Shown here piece after piece: positions 1 to 5,215 of a stretch of DNA of 7,162 bases; positions within the stretch are counted from its first letter, which is position 1; each line of letters starts with the position of its first letter. A model generated the notes under the pieces. That model searched no databases, was not told where the DNA came from, and was given only the letters and a program-made list of their open reading frames with translations. A program made the translations under genes and the position numbers. This stretch comes from Chamaesiphon sp031376885 (GTDB lineage Bacteria; Cyanobacteriota; Cyanobacteriia; Cyanobacteriales; Chamaesiphonaceae): positions 1-7,162 of the forward strand of contig JANMEL010000036.1 of NCBI GenBank assembly GCA_031376885.1, given 5' to 3'.

Positions 1-80
1 GTGTGGGGTGTGGGGTGTGGGGTGTGGGGTGTGTGGGGGGTGTGGGGGGTGTGGGGGGTGTGGGAGGGTGGGAGGGTAGG
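1..80. repeat. G-rich tandem microsatellite (GTGTGGG and GTGTGGGGG units)
   Basis: Four GTGTGGG units (1-28) are followed by about three GTGTGGGGG units (31-57), then degenerate GGGAGGGT-like units to about position 80. The plus strand carries many G runs of three to six separated by one to three bases, which fits the general G-quadruplex pattern. No ORF with protein-like composition is present. Arrays of this type are common in cyanobacterial intergenic DNA. It touches the window edge, so its full length is unknown. Confidence 0.9.
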
Positions 81-98
81 ATGAATCTCAGTATTGCA

Positions 99-137
99 AT
101 CCAAAATCCAAAATCCAAAATCCAAAATCCAAAATCC
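99..137. repeat. Heptamer tandem repeat CCAAAAT (STRR-like)
   Basis: Five exact CCAAAAT units run from 101 to 135, with a partial AT before them and CCC after them. This is a short tandemly repeated repetitive (STRR) sequence of the kind known from cyanobacteria. The last bases touch the stop codon of the minus-strand CGLD27-family gene (TAG, complement of 138-140), so the array starts directly after the stop. Read as protein on the minus strand it gives only repeated Ile-Leu-Asp-Phe-Gly, a product of the repeat rather than a gene. Confidence 0.9.
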
Positions 138-635
138 CTAAACAGCTAACCATAAACTGGTGCAAGCTATTATCATCACAATTAGAGTGACAAAAGTGAT
201 TTGGATGCGTTGGAGGATGGGTTTGATTTCGTAGCTGACTAGTAGCCGATCGCGGTTTAAGATTTCTGGTGTTTTGAGCCAAGTTTGACCATCATACCAA
301 CCTGATTCCTCATAAAAAATTGCTTCCTCATACAATCTATTTTTGATATAAATCCAGCCTAAATATAGTCGGGTTCCAGTTAAGGCAACTACGATTAGAC
401 TTCCACCGATGGCGCAAATCGCAAATTGGAGTGGGTATTTGGCGATCGGAAAGCTCGCCGCTGAGAGTGGAGCTGTGACGATCGAACTCCACACTCCTAC
501 CCAGATCAATTTGAGTGTATATTTAGTTGGGGCTAGTTTCACCCAACCAAAAAACCAAGATTCTTGCAGTTCTTGATATTCATTAATTGGCTGCTGCTCT
601 TTGGGAACCGGACAAAAAGAACTAGAATTACTCAT
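138..635 (-). CDS. CGLD27 (DUF1230) family membrane protein
   Basis: A 165-residue protein that I recognise as the CGLD27/DUF1230 family, conserved in cyanobacteria, algae and plants. Visible family motifs are CPVP near residues 8-11 followed by EQQP, SWFF near 26-29, and the strongly conserved YEESGWYDGQ at 108-117. Three hydrophobic stretches, about 41-60, 70-92 and 146-164, suggest three membrane helices; the conserved loop lies between the second and third. Plant and algal members have been linked to iron-deficiency responses; the biochemical function is unknown. The start chosen is the ATG at 635, because it places the conserved CPVP motif close to the N-terminus. The frame stays open to 743, but that start would overlap rsfS and adds sequence without family character. 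The gene lies 55 bp after rsfS, is probably cotranscribed with it, and has no strong Shine-Dalgarno sequence. The stop is followed at once by a heptamer repeat array. Confidence 0.88.
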   Translation of the reverse strand: MSNSSSFCPVPKEQQPINEYQELQESWFFGWVKLAPTKYTLKLIWVGVWSSIVTAPLSAASFPIAKYPLQFAICAIGGSLIVVALTGTRLYLGWIYIKNRLYEEAIFYEESGWYDGQTWLKTPEILNRDRLLVSYEIKPILQRIQITFVTLIVMIIACTSLWLAV

Positions 636-690
636 TACATTGGCTGTGTCTTTGCTGCTATGAGCATCGATCGTAGATTTTTGACTAGAA

Positions 691-1092
691 TTACAATGAA
701 ACTGGCAGTGATACAGTATTGCCGTGACTCCAAAAAGACTCAAGATCGTAAAATTCTCTCTGCTCTGGCATCATGATATGAACGATCAGATCGCCATAAT
801 CGATCAGTACCCAACCGCCTTGATTTTCCCCTTCAGTTCGCAAGGGTAGATGATCTAGTTCCAATTCGATTTTATCAACGATCGAGCCACAAATTGCGCG
901 GAGTTGAACTTTGGAATAGCCGGAAACAATGAGTAGATAATCGGCAAGTAGAGATATTTCTGAAATATCGATCAGCACTGCTTCGCCTGCTTTGCGATCG
1001 TCTGCTGCAATTGCAGCGAGTAAAGCTAGATCGTAAGATGTATATTCAGGGACTAAAGTAGCCGTTGTCGAATTTGCAGTTTTTGTTGTCAT
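691..1092 (-). CDS. rsfS: Ribosome silencing factor RsfS (Iojap/YbeB family)
   Basis: A 133-residue protein, typical of the family at about 105-140. RsfS binds ribosomal protein L14 (uL14) on the large subunit and blocks joining with the small subunit, lowering translation when nutrients are scarce. Family signatures seen are DDRKAGE (31-37), the LADYLLIVSGYS segment (49-60) with the following K-V-Q-L-R-A-I helix, and the C-terminal block W94-V-L-I-D98-Y-G-D101 ... H105 ... R112-E-F-Y115-D-L-E118 ... W121. About 20 N-terminal residues before the domain are low in conserved character. It sits 43 bp downstream of yqeK on the same strand and is probably in one transcript with it and the CGLD27-family gene. 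No clear Shine-Dalgarno sequence precedes the ATG. The assignment is secure. Confidence 0.95.
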   Translation of the reverse strand: MTTKTANSTTATLVPEYTSYDLALLAAIAADDRKAGEAVLIDISEISLLADYLLIVSGYSKVQLRAICGSIVDKIELELDHLPLRTEGENQGGWVLIDYGDLIVHIMMPEQREFYDLESFWSHGNTVSLPVSL

Positions 1093-1135
1093 GAATTATA
1101 GATTAGGAATTGAACGAGGTCGAATTTTCAACTAG

Positions 1136-1714
1136 TTAAGCATAGCTCATTGTCATTGCCCAATTGCGAGTGAGAATTGCGCGGGGGTGAATCAGACAGT
1201 GGGTGGAAAGTAACTGTCGAACTGAATAATCGCAGGTGAGCCACACCGCTCGATATAAATTTTCATAGCTCAATTGACGGAGAGATCGCAATTCTTCTGT
1301 GTCACCACGTCCGACTTCCAAACTGTCCGCTAGAAATACTATACAACTCATCATACTCATTTCTGGTCTACCCAAGGTATGATCGGCGATCGCTTGCAGA
1401 ACTTCAGGATTGGTAACCCCAAACTCTTGTTCCGCTACAATCGCACTGACATCAGCATGGAGTAAGTGGGGTGTGGCGATAAGTACTTCATCGATTGTCA
1501 ATTTAGCAGCTCTCGCCATTGCCAATAAACGTTCGGGGTTGAAGTATTTTGCTAGATCGTGCATCAAGCCAGACTGTGCGGCAATCTCGATATCTAGTTG
1601 GTAATGTTGAGCGAGTTCGATCGCCATCTTTTCCACTCCCAGTATATGCTGAATGCGTTTGGGCGGGACGTTATCCGCTAACCAAGCTAGAATCTCTACA
1701 CGCACGATCGACAT
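1136..1714 (-). CDS. yqeK: HD-domain bis(5'-nucleosyl)-tetraphosphatase, YqeK family
   Basis: A 192-residue HD-superfamily hydrolase of the YqeK type, known in Gram-positive bacteria to split diadenosine tetraphosphate symmetrically into two ADP. Metal-binding residues appear in the expected order: H23 (in RIQHILGVE), H52-D53 (in GLMHDLAK), H86 (in LLHADVSA), H112 (in DHTLGRP) and D130 (in FLADSLEVGRGD). Length is normal for the family (about 185-200). The ATG at 1714 gives an N-terminus that starts immediately with the first helix of the domain. It is the first gene of the minus-strand operon with rsfS 43 bp downstream; yqeK-rsfS linkage is also seen in Bacillus, which supports both calls. 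Its promoter would lie in the divergent spacer shared with rpmB. A TAAAAT hexamer on the minus strand (complement of 1741-1746) is a possible -10 box without a convincing -35 box. Confidence 0.93.
   Translation of the reverse strand: MSIVRVEILAWLADNVPPKRIQHILGVEKMAIELAQHYQLDIEIAAQSGLMHDLAKYFNPERLLAMARAAKLTIDEVLIATPHLLHADVSAIVAEQEFGVTNPEVLQAIADHTLGRPEMSMMSCIVFLADSLEVGRGDTEELRSLRQLSYENLYRAVWLTCDYSVRQLLSTHCLIHPRAILTRNWAMTMSYA
1386..1393. repeat. HIP1 palindrome GCGATCGC
   Basis: An exact HIP1 octamer inside yqeK. HIP1 is highly over-represented in most cyanobacterial genomes and supports the taxonomic call. Many partial versions (CGATCG) occur throughout the window. Confidence 0.85.
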
Positions 1715-1840
1715 TTTAGGGGATGAGGGTGATAACTTTCATTTTAGCTCGTAAATTAGCCTCTGGACAGCAATCCCCCAGGGAGCAATATTCAGACAAA
1801 TTGCTGATTGTCGTATTTCGTCACCTTGAGCTAGAATTAT

Positions 1841-1860
1841 GGTCATAGTCAATTATGACC
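1841..1860. promoter_or_regulatory. Perfect inverted repeat in the yqeK-rpmB divergent spacer
   Basis: GGTCATA (1841-1847) and TATGACC (1854-1860) are exact inverted repeats with a 6-base spacer. The site lies in the 225 bp spacer between the divergent yqeK and rpmB genes, about 80 bp before the rpmB start and 127 bp before the yqeK start. No T-run follows on either strand, so a terminator is unlikely; a dimeric regulator site or a transcript hairpin is possible. The rest of the spacer (1715-1939) holds no ORF with gene character. I found no strong -35/-10 pair for rpmB, only weak -10-like words such as TAAGAT (1884-1889). Confidence 0.45.
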
Positions 1861-1927
1861 GCTGTATCCGAGCAAAAATTAGTTAAGATGATAGATTGTG
1901 TCGTCATTTGACGATCGCTATTCAAGT

Positions 1928-1933
1928 AGGAGG
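1928..1933 (+). promoter_or_regulatory. Shine-Dalgarno sequence of rpmB (AGGAGG)
   Basis: A full-consensus AGGAGG ends 6 bases before the ATG at 1940. This decides the rpmB start: the frame is open back to an ATG at 1898, but the 14 extra residues would be translated across this ribosome binding site and do not belong to L28. Confidence 0.9.
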
Positions 1934-1939
1934 TTTTCG

Positions 1940-2176
1940 ATGTCTCGCGTATGTCAACTGACAGGTAAAAGAGCCAACAATGGGATGGCTGTCTCCCACT
2001 CTCACCGCCGCAACAAGAAGCTGCAACAAGTCAACTTGCAGTCAAAACGTTTATGGTGGGCGGAAGGTAATCGATTTGTACGTCTGCGTGTCTCCACCAA
2101 AGCAATCAAAACCTTGGAAATCAAGGGTTTAGCAGCAATGGCAAAAGAAGCAGGGATAAATCTCAACAAATTCTAG
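1940..2176 (+). CDS. rpmB: 50S ribosomal protein L28 (bL28)
   Basis: A 78-residue basic protein matching bacterial and plastid-type L28, a component of the large ribosomal subunit. Family features are the N-terminal MSRVCQLTGKRANNG, the SHSHRRNKK segment (19-27), the QSKRLWW patch (34-40) and the RLRVSTKAIKTLEIKGL block (48-64). Only one of the usual zinc-ribbon cysteines (C5) is present, as is common in cyanobacterial and other zinc-free L28 proteins. The start is fixed by the AGGAGG six bases upstream. It appears monocistronic: it diverges from the yqeK operon and is followed by a hairpin terminator. An 8 bp tandem duplication (CTAGATCC, 2173-2188) covers the stop codon and the first base pairs of the terminator. 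Confidence 0.97.
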   Translation: MSRVCQLTGKRANNGMAVSHSHRRNKKLQQVNLQSKRLWWAEGNRFVRLRVSTKAIKTLEIKGLAAMAKEAGINLNKF

Positions 2177-2182
2177 ATCCCT

Positions 2183-2211
2183 AGATCCCCCGCTGGGGGT
2201 ATCTGGATTTT
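2183..2211 (+). terminator. Rho-independent-type terminator after rpmB
   Basis: AGAT-CCCCC (2183-2191) pairs with GGGGG-T-ATCT (2195-2204), a nine base-pair stem with a GCT loop and one bulged T, followed by GGATTTT. It begins 6 bases after the rpmB stop. The T tract is short, so termination may be partial. Confidence 0.65.
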
Positions 2212-2288
2212 CAGTTTAATTGATATAGCAGTCGCCAGGGGGATCCGAGACAGATCCAAGTCATCAAACCATGCTTTGCATCACTCAG

Positions 2289-2316
2289 TTGGGAAAACCC
2301 AAGACGCACTTTTCCC
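2289..2316 (+). other. Two overlapping alternative hairpins before the PilV-like gene
   Basis: TTGGG (2289-2293) pairs with CCCAA (2298-2302) around AAAA. The overlapping GGGAAAA (2291-2297) can instead pair with TTTTCCC (2310-2316). The two stems exclude one another. The spacer 2177-2343 holds the rpmB terminator, this element and a heptamer array; no clear promoter for the following pilin gene was found. It may simply be dispersed intergenic repeat sequence. Confidence 0.3.
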
Positions 2317-2341
2317 TGACCCCTAACCCCTGACCCCTGCC
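2314..2341. repeat. Heptamer array CCCTGAC / CCCTAAC
   Basis: Four 7-base units, CCCTGAC, CCCTAAC, CCCTGAC and CCCTGCC, end two bases before the ATG at 2344. This is another STRR-like array. Its position leaves no Shine-Dalgarno sequence for that ATG, which casts doubt on 2344 as the real start of the pilin gene. Confidence 0.8.
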
Positions 2342-2343
2342 AT

Positions 2344-2979
2344 ATGATCCAGCCCCAGCGATGTCAATCTTTTGTTCTCGATTCTCTTGCAGAGAGGCTA
2401 TTGCTCAGGCAAACGCTCCGCTACCGCCAACGATTAAAATGGTGCTTCATTGCCCGCTCTAAGTCCGATCGAGATGGCTTTACGCTCTCTGAGGTATTAG
2501 TTGCTATTTTGCTGGCTACTACCTTTACCTCCGTGGCATTGCAGGGAATGGTGGTGGCGATGTTGCTCAAATCCAAAGCTCTACAACTTGCGGAAGCTAA
2601 TCAATGGGTGCAAACAGATCTGGAAACTATCCGCGCAAGCATTACTGTCAGCCGATTTCCTTTCGCCGAACATCAGTCGAAATGCGATCCTGAAAGTATC
2701 GAGGGCGGATTTGCAGCGGCGATCGGCGATAATCTAGCTGGAAGTAAGATGACAAGCTCAGTAGATCGACATCTTACACCATTGACGGCGACGAGTAGGA
2801 CGGGTAAAGCATTTCGGATTGTGCGGATTTTGAGTATTCCCAACATCCCCGAAAATAGTCGTTTCAAAATTCTGGGGATTGAATATTTAGTTGTTCCCAT
2901 GAGCGGGGCAAATTTAGAAGCACCAATTTTTCAGTCTTATACTGAGGTAATGCCTAATGCTGCGCTCCAATGTCAGTAG
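2344..2979 (+). CDS. PilV-like type IV prepilin (minor pilin)
   Basis: A 211-residue protein with a class III prepilin signal. The prepilin peptidase (PilD) site is G45|F46-T-L-S-E50, with Glu at +5 of the mature protein, followed by a hydrophobic helix (about 46-70) and an amphipathic stretch with NQWVQTDLETIR near 86-97. This resembles cyanobacterial PilV-like minor pilins, which act at the tip or base of type IV pili in the inner membrane and periplasm. Two cysteines (in SKCDPE and at the C-terminus, ALQC) could form a disulfide. The leader of 45 residues is unusually long and the ATG at 2344 has no ribosome binding site because a heptamer array precedes it. A TTG at 2401, after AGAGG, would give a more usual leader of about 26 residues. 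First gene of a four-gene pilin cluster, overlapping the next by 23 bp. The prepilin identity is sure; the PilV subtype is an inference. Confidence 0.85.
   Translation: MIQPQRCQSFVLDSLAERLLLRQTLRYRQRLKWCFIARSKSDRDGFTLSEVLVAILLATTFTSVALQGMVVAMLLKSKALQLAEANQWVQTDLETIRASITVSRFPFAEHQSKCDPESIEGGFAAAIGDNLAGSKMTSSVDRHLTPLTATSRTGKAFRIVRILSIPNIPENSRFKILGIEYLVVPMSGANLEAPIFQSYTEVMPNAALQCQ
2944..2947 (+). promoter_or_regulatory. Internal ribosome binding site for the FimT-like gene
   Basis: GAGG within the end of the PilV-like gene lies 9 bases before the ATG at 2957. It supports that start and a translationally coupled pair. Confidence 0.6.
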
Positions 2980-3454
2980 AGATCGGGTTGTTGGCTTTAC
3001 ACTAATTGAATCATTAATTGTGGTTTCGATCGCGGGAATCTTGATGGCGATTTCGATTCCGAGTTTACTCGCTGCCCAAAATCGCGCTAAGTTGGCACAA
3101 GCTCAGGATCTAGTTGTGGCTAGTCTTCAGGAATCACAACGAGAATCGACTAGACGAAATCAAAGTTGTACGGTAACTTTTGATAAAAGTGAGAATAAAA
3201 TTCTCGGTGAAGGTGGATGTCTATTATCTAGCGATCGAGTTTTGCCTAGTGGAATTAGTCTCGATTATACAGGTACTGCGGCGGGTATTCAATACGGTGT
3301 TCGGGGCAATACGACGACGAACAAAGCAATTATGTTGGGGCTTAAAGACGATCTCCATCCCACTCGATGTTTGACTATTTCTGCGCCATTGGGGATTATT
3401 CGATTGGGTACTTACAATCGGCAGACGAATAGCTGTGGAAAGCTTAATAATTAA
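2957..3454 (+). CDS. FimT/FimU/GspH-like prepilin (minor pilin)
   Basis: A 165-residue prepilin. It has a short 13-residue basic leader, cleavage at G13|F14-T-L-I-E18 with the conserved Glu at +5, and a hydrophobic helix about 14-38 (ending SIPSLLAAQNRAKL). A C-terminal GspH/FimT-like domain ends in an IIRLGTYN strand near 146-153. Four cysteines in the globular part (NQSC, EGGC, TRCL, NSCG) could form two disulfides. FimT/FimU/GspH proteins belong to the minor-pilin complex that primes pilus assembly. The ATG lies inside the end of the PilV-like gene (23 bp overlap) with an internal GAGG, so translational coupling is likely. A 357 bp spacer with a large palindrome and a promoter separates it from the PilX-like gene. 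Prepilin nature is secure; family placement is likely. Confidence 0.9.
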   Translation: MLRSNVSRDRVVGFTLIESLIVVSIAGILMAISIPSLLAAQNRAKLAQAQDLVVASLQESQRESTRRNQSCTVTFDKSENKILGEGGCLLSSDRVLPSGISLDYTGTAAGIQYGVRGNTTTNKAIMLGLKDDLHPTRCLTISAPLGIIRLGTYNRQTNSCGKLNN

Positions 3455-3470
3455 CATCATGGGTAGAGTG

Positions 3471-3614
3471 CTGATTGTAAGGTGCAAAACTCCTGAAACG
3501 TTGAAAAATCGTAGGTTGGGTTGCGCTCAAGCAAAACCCAACGAACCACGCTAGAGCGGTTGGGTTTCATTCTTCAACCCAACCTACGAAAAAAGATTTG
3601 CACCTTACAATCAG
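3471..3614. repeat. Nested palindromic repeat, MITE-like
   Basis: Three nested inverted repeats share one centre: an exact 18 bp outer pair (3471-3488 with 3597-3614), an exact 15 bp middle pair (3509-3523 with 3575-3589) and an exact 9 bp inner pair AAACCCAAC/GTTGGGTTT (3534-3542 with 3559-3567). The word GGGTAGA occurs at both edges (3461-3467 and 3614-3620) but is offset by a few bases, so it is at best a weak hint of a target duplication. No transposase is encoded. The structure suits a non-autonomous miniature element or a dispersed intergenic palindrome. A transcript through it would fold into a long hairpin between the FimT-like and PilX-like genes and could cause termination or RNA processing. 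The motif TAGGTTGGGT recurs at 6075-6084. Confidence 0.75.
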
Positions 3615-3725
3615 GGTAGATTGTTTGGGGTGTAAGCGTAATTATCTTTAGATGTCAACTGTCGATCGATCCATTTTGCCGATCGATCTTGAATTTATAA
3701 TTGATTTTATTCAGTCAAAATACAA

Positions 3726-3754
3726 TTAACTTAAATATTCAATAAATATATAAT
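3726..3754 (+). promoter_or_regulatory. Predicted sigma-70-type promoter of the PilX-like gene
   Basis: A consensus -10 box TATAAT (3749-3754) follows a -35-like TTAACT (3726-3731, four of six matches to TTGACA) with an ideal 17-base spacer in AT-rich DNA. Transcription would start near 3761, giving a leader of about 50 bases that contains the inverted repeat at 3775-3793. It would drive the PilX-like and PilW-like genes independently of the first pilin pair. Confidence 0.55.
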
Positions 3755-3774
3755 ATTAAAAAGTTACCGATCGC

Positions 3775-3793
3775 GATGGTAGATCGTACCATC
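3775..3793 (+). promoter_or_regulatory. Inverted repeat in the PilX-like gene leader
   Basis: GATGGTA (3775-3781) and TACCATC (3787-3793) are exact inverted repeats with a 5-base spacer (GATCG). The element sits between the predicted transcription start and the ATG at 3812, so it could be a regulator site or an RNA hairpin that affects translation. Function is inferred from position only. Confidence 0.45.
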
Positions 3794-3811
3794 CTGAGCT
3801 AAAGTTTTCAC

Positions 3812-5128
3812 ATGAAGTTAAATAAATATCGACTCAGCTATTTACGACGAATAAATCGCTCAGAGAGTGGCTTTGCTATGCCTTTATCTTTGGGATTGGG
3901 ATTGGTGATGATAATTGTCACGGCTAGTACGATAGCTCGCTCTCAAAGCGATCGAACAACGACCAATTTTCAGAAGGAAACAAATCGAGCATTGAGTATT
4001 TCTGAAGCTGGAGCTATTAGAGTTCAGTCATTTCTCGATCGACACAAATTATTAGCCAATAAAAATTTGGATCGTTGGGTAGATACCATCAATAGTTTAC
4101 CAGAGCCTCAAGCAAATTGCGATCTAATCGATGTTTCGATCGCCAGACAACAATCCCAAGTATTTAAAAATCATAGTTGGATCGACTTAGATAATAACGA
4201 CCCCAATAAAGGCAGATACAAAATTATTGATTATCGCTATCAAGCAGGAATTGGGACATTAACAATTGCCGGAGCGATCGATGCTTACAATACCGAGCAG
4301 CATACATCTACTAGTATTCTCAAGTTAGCAATACCGATCGAGAGTGAAACCGCCAAAATTCCGCCACCAGGCTTATGGGCAAATACATTCAAACTCAGCA
4401 GCAAACAACAAATTCATGGACAGATTCGAGCAGTCACCTGTCCCCAAATAAGTAATCATAATTCTGATGGAGTAGATGGAATCGATGCTACTAATATCGC
4501 TCAAATAGATCGACAACCCACGGGCAAAATTATCGCCGATCCATTCACATCTATCCCAGTCTTCAAGGCAGCTCCTCACACAGCCGAACCCATCCCAGCA
4601 ATTACTAAATCGATAAAATTCCCCCTTAGAGCCAACGATCTGCCCGATGAAAATGGGGAATATAATTATCTAGTAAATATAGACAATCCTAATTCTAATC
4701 ACTCAATCAAATTAAAAGATATCGATAATATTTTCCTCAATATACCAGCCGATCGCAAAGTAAATCTTTATCTTCGGGGTAATATCGATCTAGCCGGAAG
4801 TCAAACTGTCAACGTCAATTTACTGCATCCAAATCTGAGAATTTATGGTAGCGATCGAACTACCAACCTGATCGTCAAAGACAACGCTTCAATCACAGCA
4901 TTTATTCATGCTCCATTTGCAGAGGCTAAAAATATGAAATCTACTGAGGGTAGTTTGAGTCGAGGCATGACTGGTAGTTTATGGGTAAAAAGCTGGGATT
5001 CAAGCACTCATATGGGCAGCATATCGATCGTGCAAGCAGGGAGTTGGGAAGATTTTGGAGTTGATGCAGCCGAACAACCACCACAAGTAAATCCCATCAG
5101 TTATTGGGCAAGAGTAGAAGGTGAATAA
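3812..5128 (+). CDS. PilX-like pilus assembly protein (long minor pilin without Glu+5)
   Basis: A 438-residue protein that starts like PilX_N-domain proteins. It has a basic 20-residue leader, probable cleavage at G20|F21-A-M-P-L25, a hydrophobic helix (about 21-42, LGLGLVMIIVTASTIARSQ), and then a helix with NRALSISEAGAIR near 58-70, equivalent to the 'AxxAAEAAL' region of PilX. Position +5 is Leu instead of Glu; lack of Glu+5 is known for tip-capping GspK and PilX-type pilins. The remainder (about 190-430) is rich in short beta-forming segments with Gly and Asn turns (for example NLYLRGNIDLAGSQTVNVNLL near 317-337), suggesting a beta-helix-like or DUF7305-type domain. This makes it more than twice the usual PilX length, as in other cyanobacteria. 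Synechocystis slr2018 may be its positional equivalent (from memory). No good Shine-Dalgarno sequence is seen. The stop lies inside an AATAATT array. Confidence 0.8.
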   Translation: MKLNKYRLSYLRRINRSESGFAMPLSLGLGLVMIIVTASTIARSQSDRTTTNFQKETNRALSISEAGAIRVQSFLDRHKLLANKNLDRWVDTINSLPEPQANCDLIDVSIARQQSQVFKNHSWIDLDNNDPNKGRYKIIDYRYQAGIGTLTIAGAIDAYNTEQHTSTSILKLAIPIESETAKIPPPGLWANTFKLSSKQQIHGQIRAVTCPQISNHNSDGVDGIDATNIAQIDRQPTGKIIADPFTSIPVFKAAPHTAEPIPAITKSIKFPLRANDLPDENGEYNYLVNIDNPNSNHSIKLKDIDNIFLNIPADRKVNLYLRGNIDLAGSQTVNVNLLHPNLRIYGSDRTTNLIVKDNASITAFIHAPFAEAKNMKSTEGSLSRGMTGSLWVKSWDSSTHMGSISIVQAGSWEDFGVDAAEQPPQVNPISYWARVEGE

Positions 5129-5151
5129 TTAATAATTAATAATTAATAATT
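5124..5151. repeat. Heptamer tandem repeat AATAATT covering a stop codon
   Basis: Four exact AATAATT units. The stop codon TAA of the PilX-like gene (5126-5128) lies in the first unit, so the array begins within the last sense codon. It is an STRR-like repeat, AT-only, located in the 87 bp spacer before the PilW-like gene. Confidence 0.9.
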
Positions 5152-5215
5152 ACCTATCTCTAAGAGGCTTTATACCTATTTTACTCGACAATAAAATAAT
5201 TTACGGTGATTAGAT

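Larger units (their letters stand above)
3455..3811. other. Spacer splitting the pilin cluster
   Basis: This 357 bp stretch contains no credible coding region. It holds a nested palindromic repeat (3471-3614), two copies of CGATCGATC (3663-3671 and 3680-3688), an AT-rich segment with a promoter (3726-3754) and an inverted repeat (3775-3793) just before the PilX-like gene. Confidence 0.8.

Noticed and set aside
1..137. Possible CRISPR array
   Set aside because: Units are 7-9 bases in direct tandem with no spacers; this is microsatellite/STRR DNA, and no cas genes are nearby.
88..282. 64-residue open frame on the minus strand with Ile-Leu-Asp-Phe-Gly repeats
   Set aside because: It translates the CCAAAAT array and the end of the CGLD27-family gene in another frame; composition is that of the repeat.
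636..743. 36-residue N-terminal extension of the CGLD27-family protein
   Set aside because: It overlaps the rsfS end by 53 bp and lacks family character; the ATG at 635 puts the conserved CPVP motif near the N-terminus.
1898..1939. 14-residue N-terminal extension of L28
   Set aside because: It would read through a perfect AGGAGG; L28 normally begins with MSRVCQ-like residues, which start at 1940.
3224..3487. 87-residue minus-strand open frame over the FimT-like gene
   Set aside because: It is a shadow of the well-supported FimT/GspH gene, with no ribosome binding site and no recognisable domain.
3461..3620. GGGTAGA as a target-site duplication of the palindromic element
   Set aside because: The copies are not directly adjacent to the inverted-repeat ends (offset by three to four bases on the left), so the evidence is too weak to call a duplication.
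3663..3688. Paired CGATCGATC words as a regulator site
   Set aside because: CGATCG-containing words are extremely common across this window, so a pair is expected by background.
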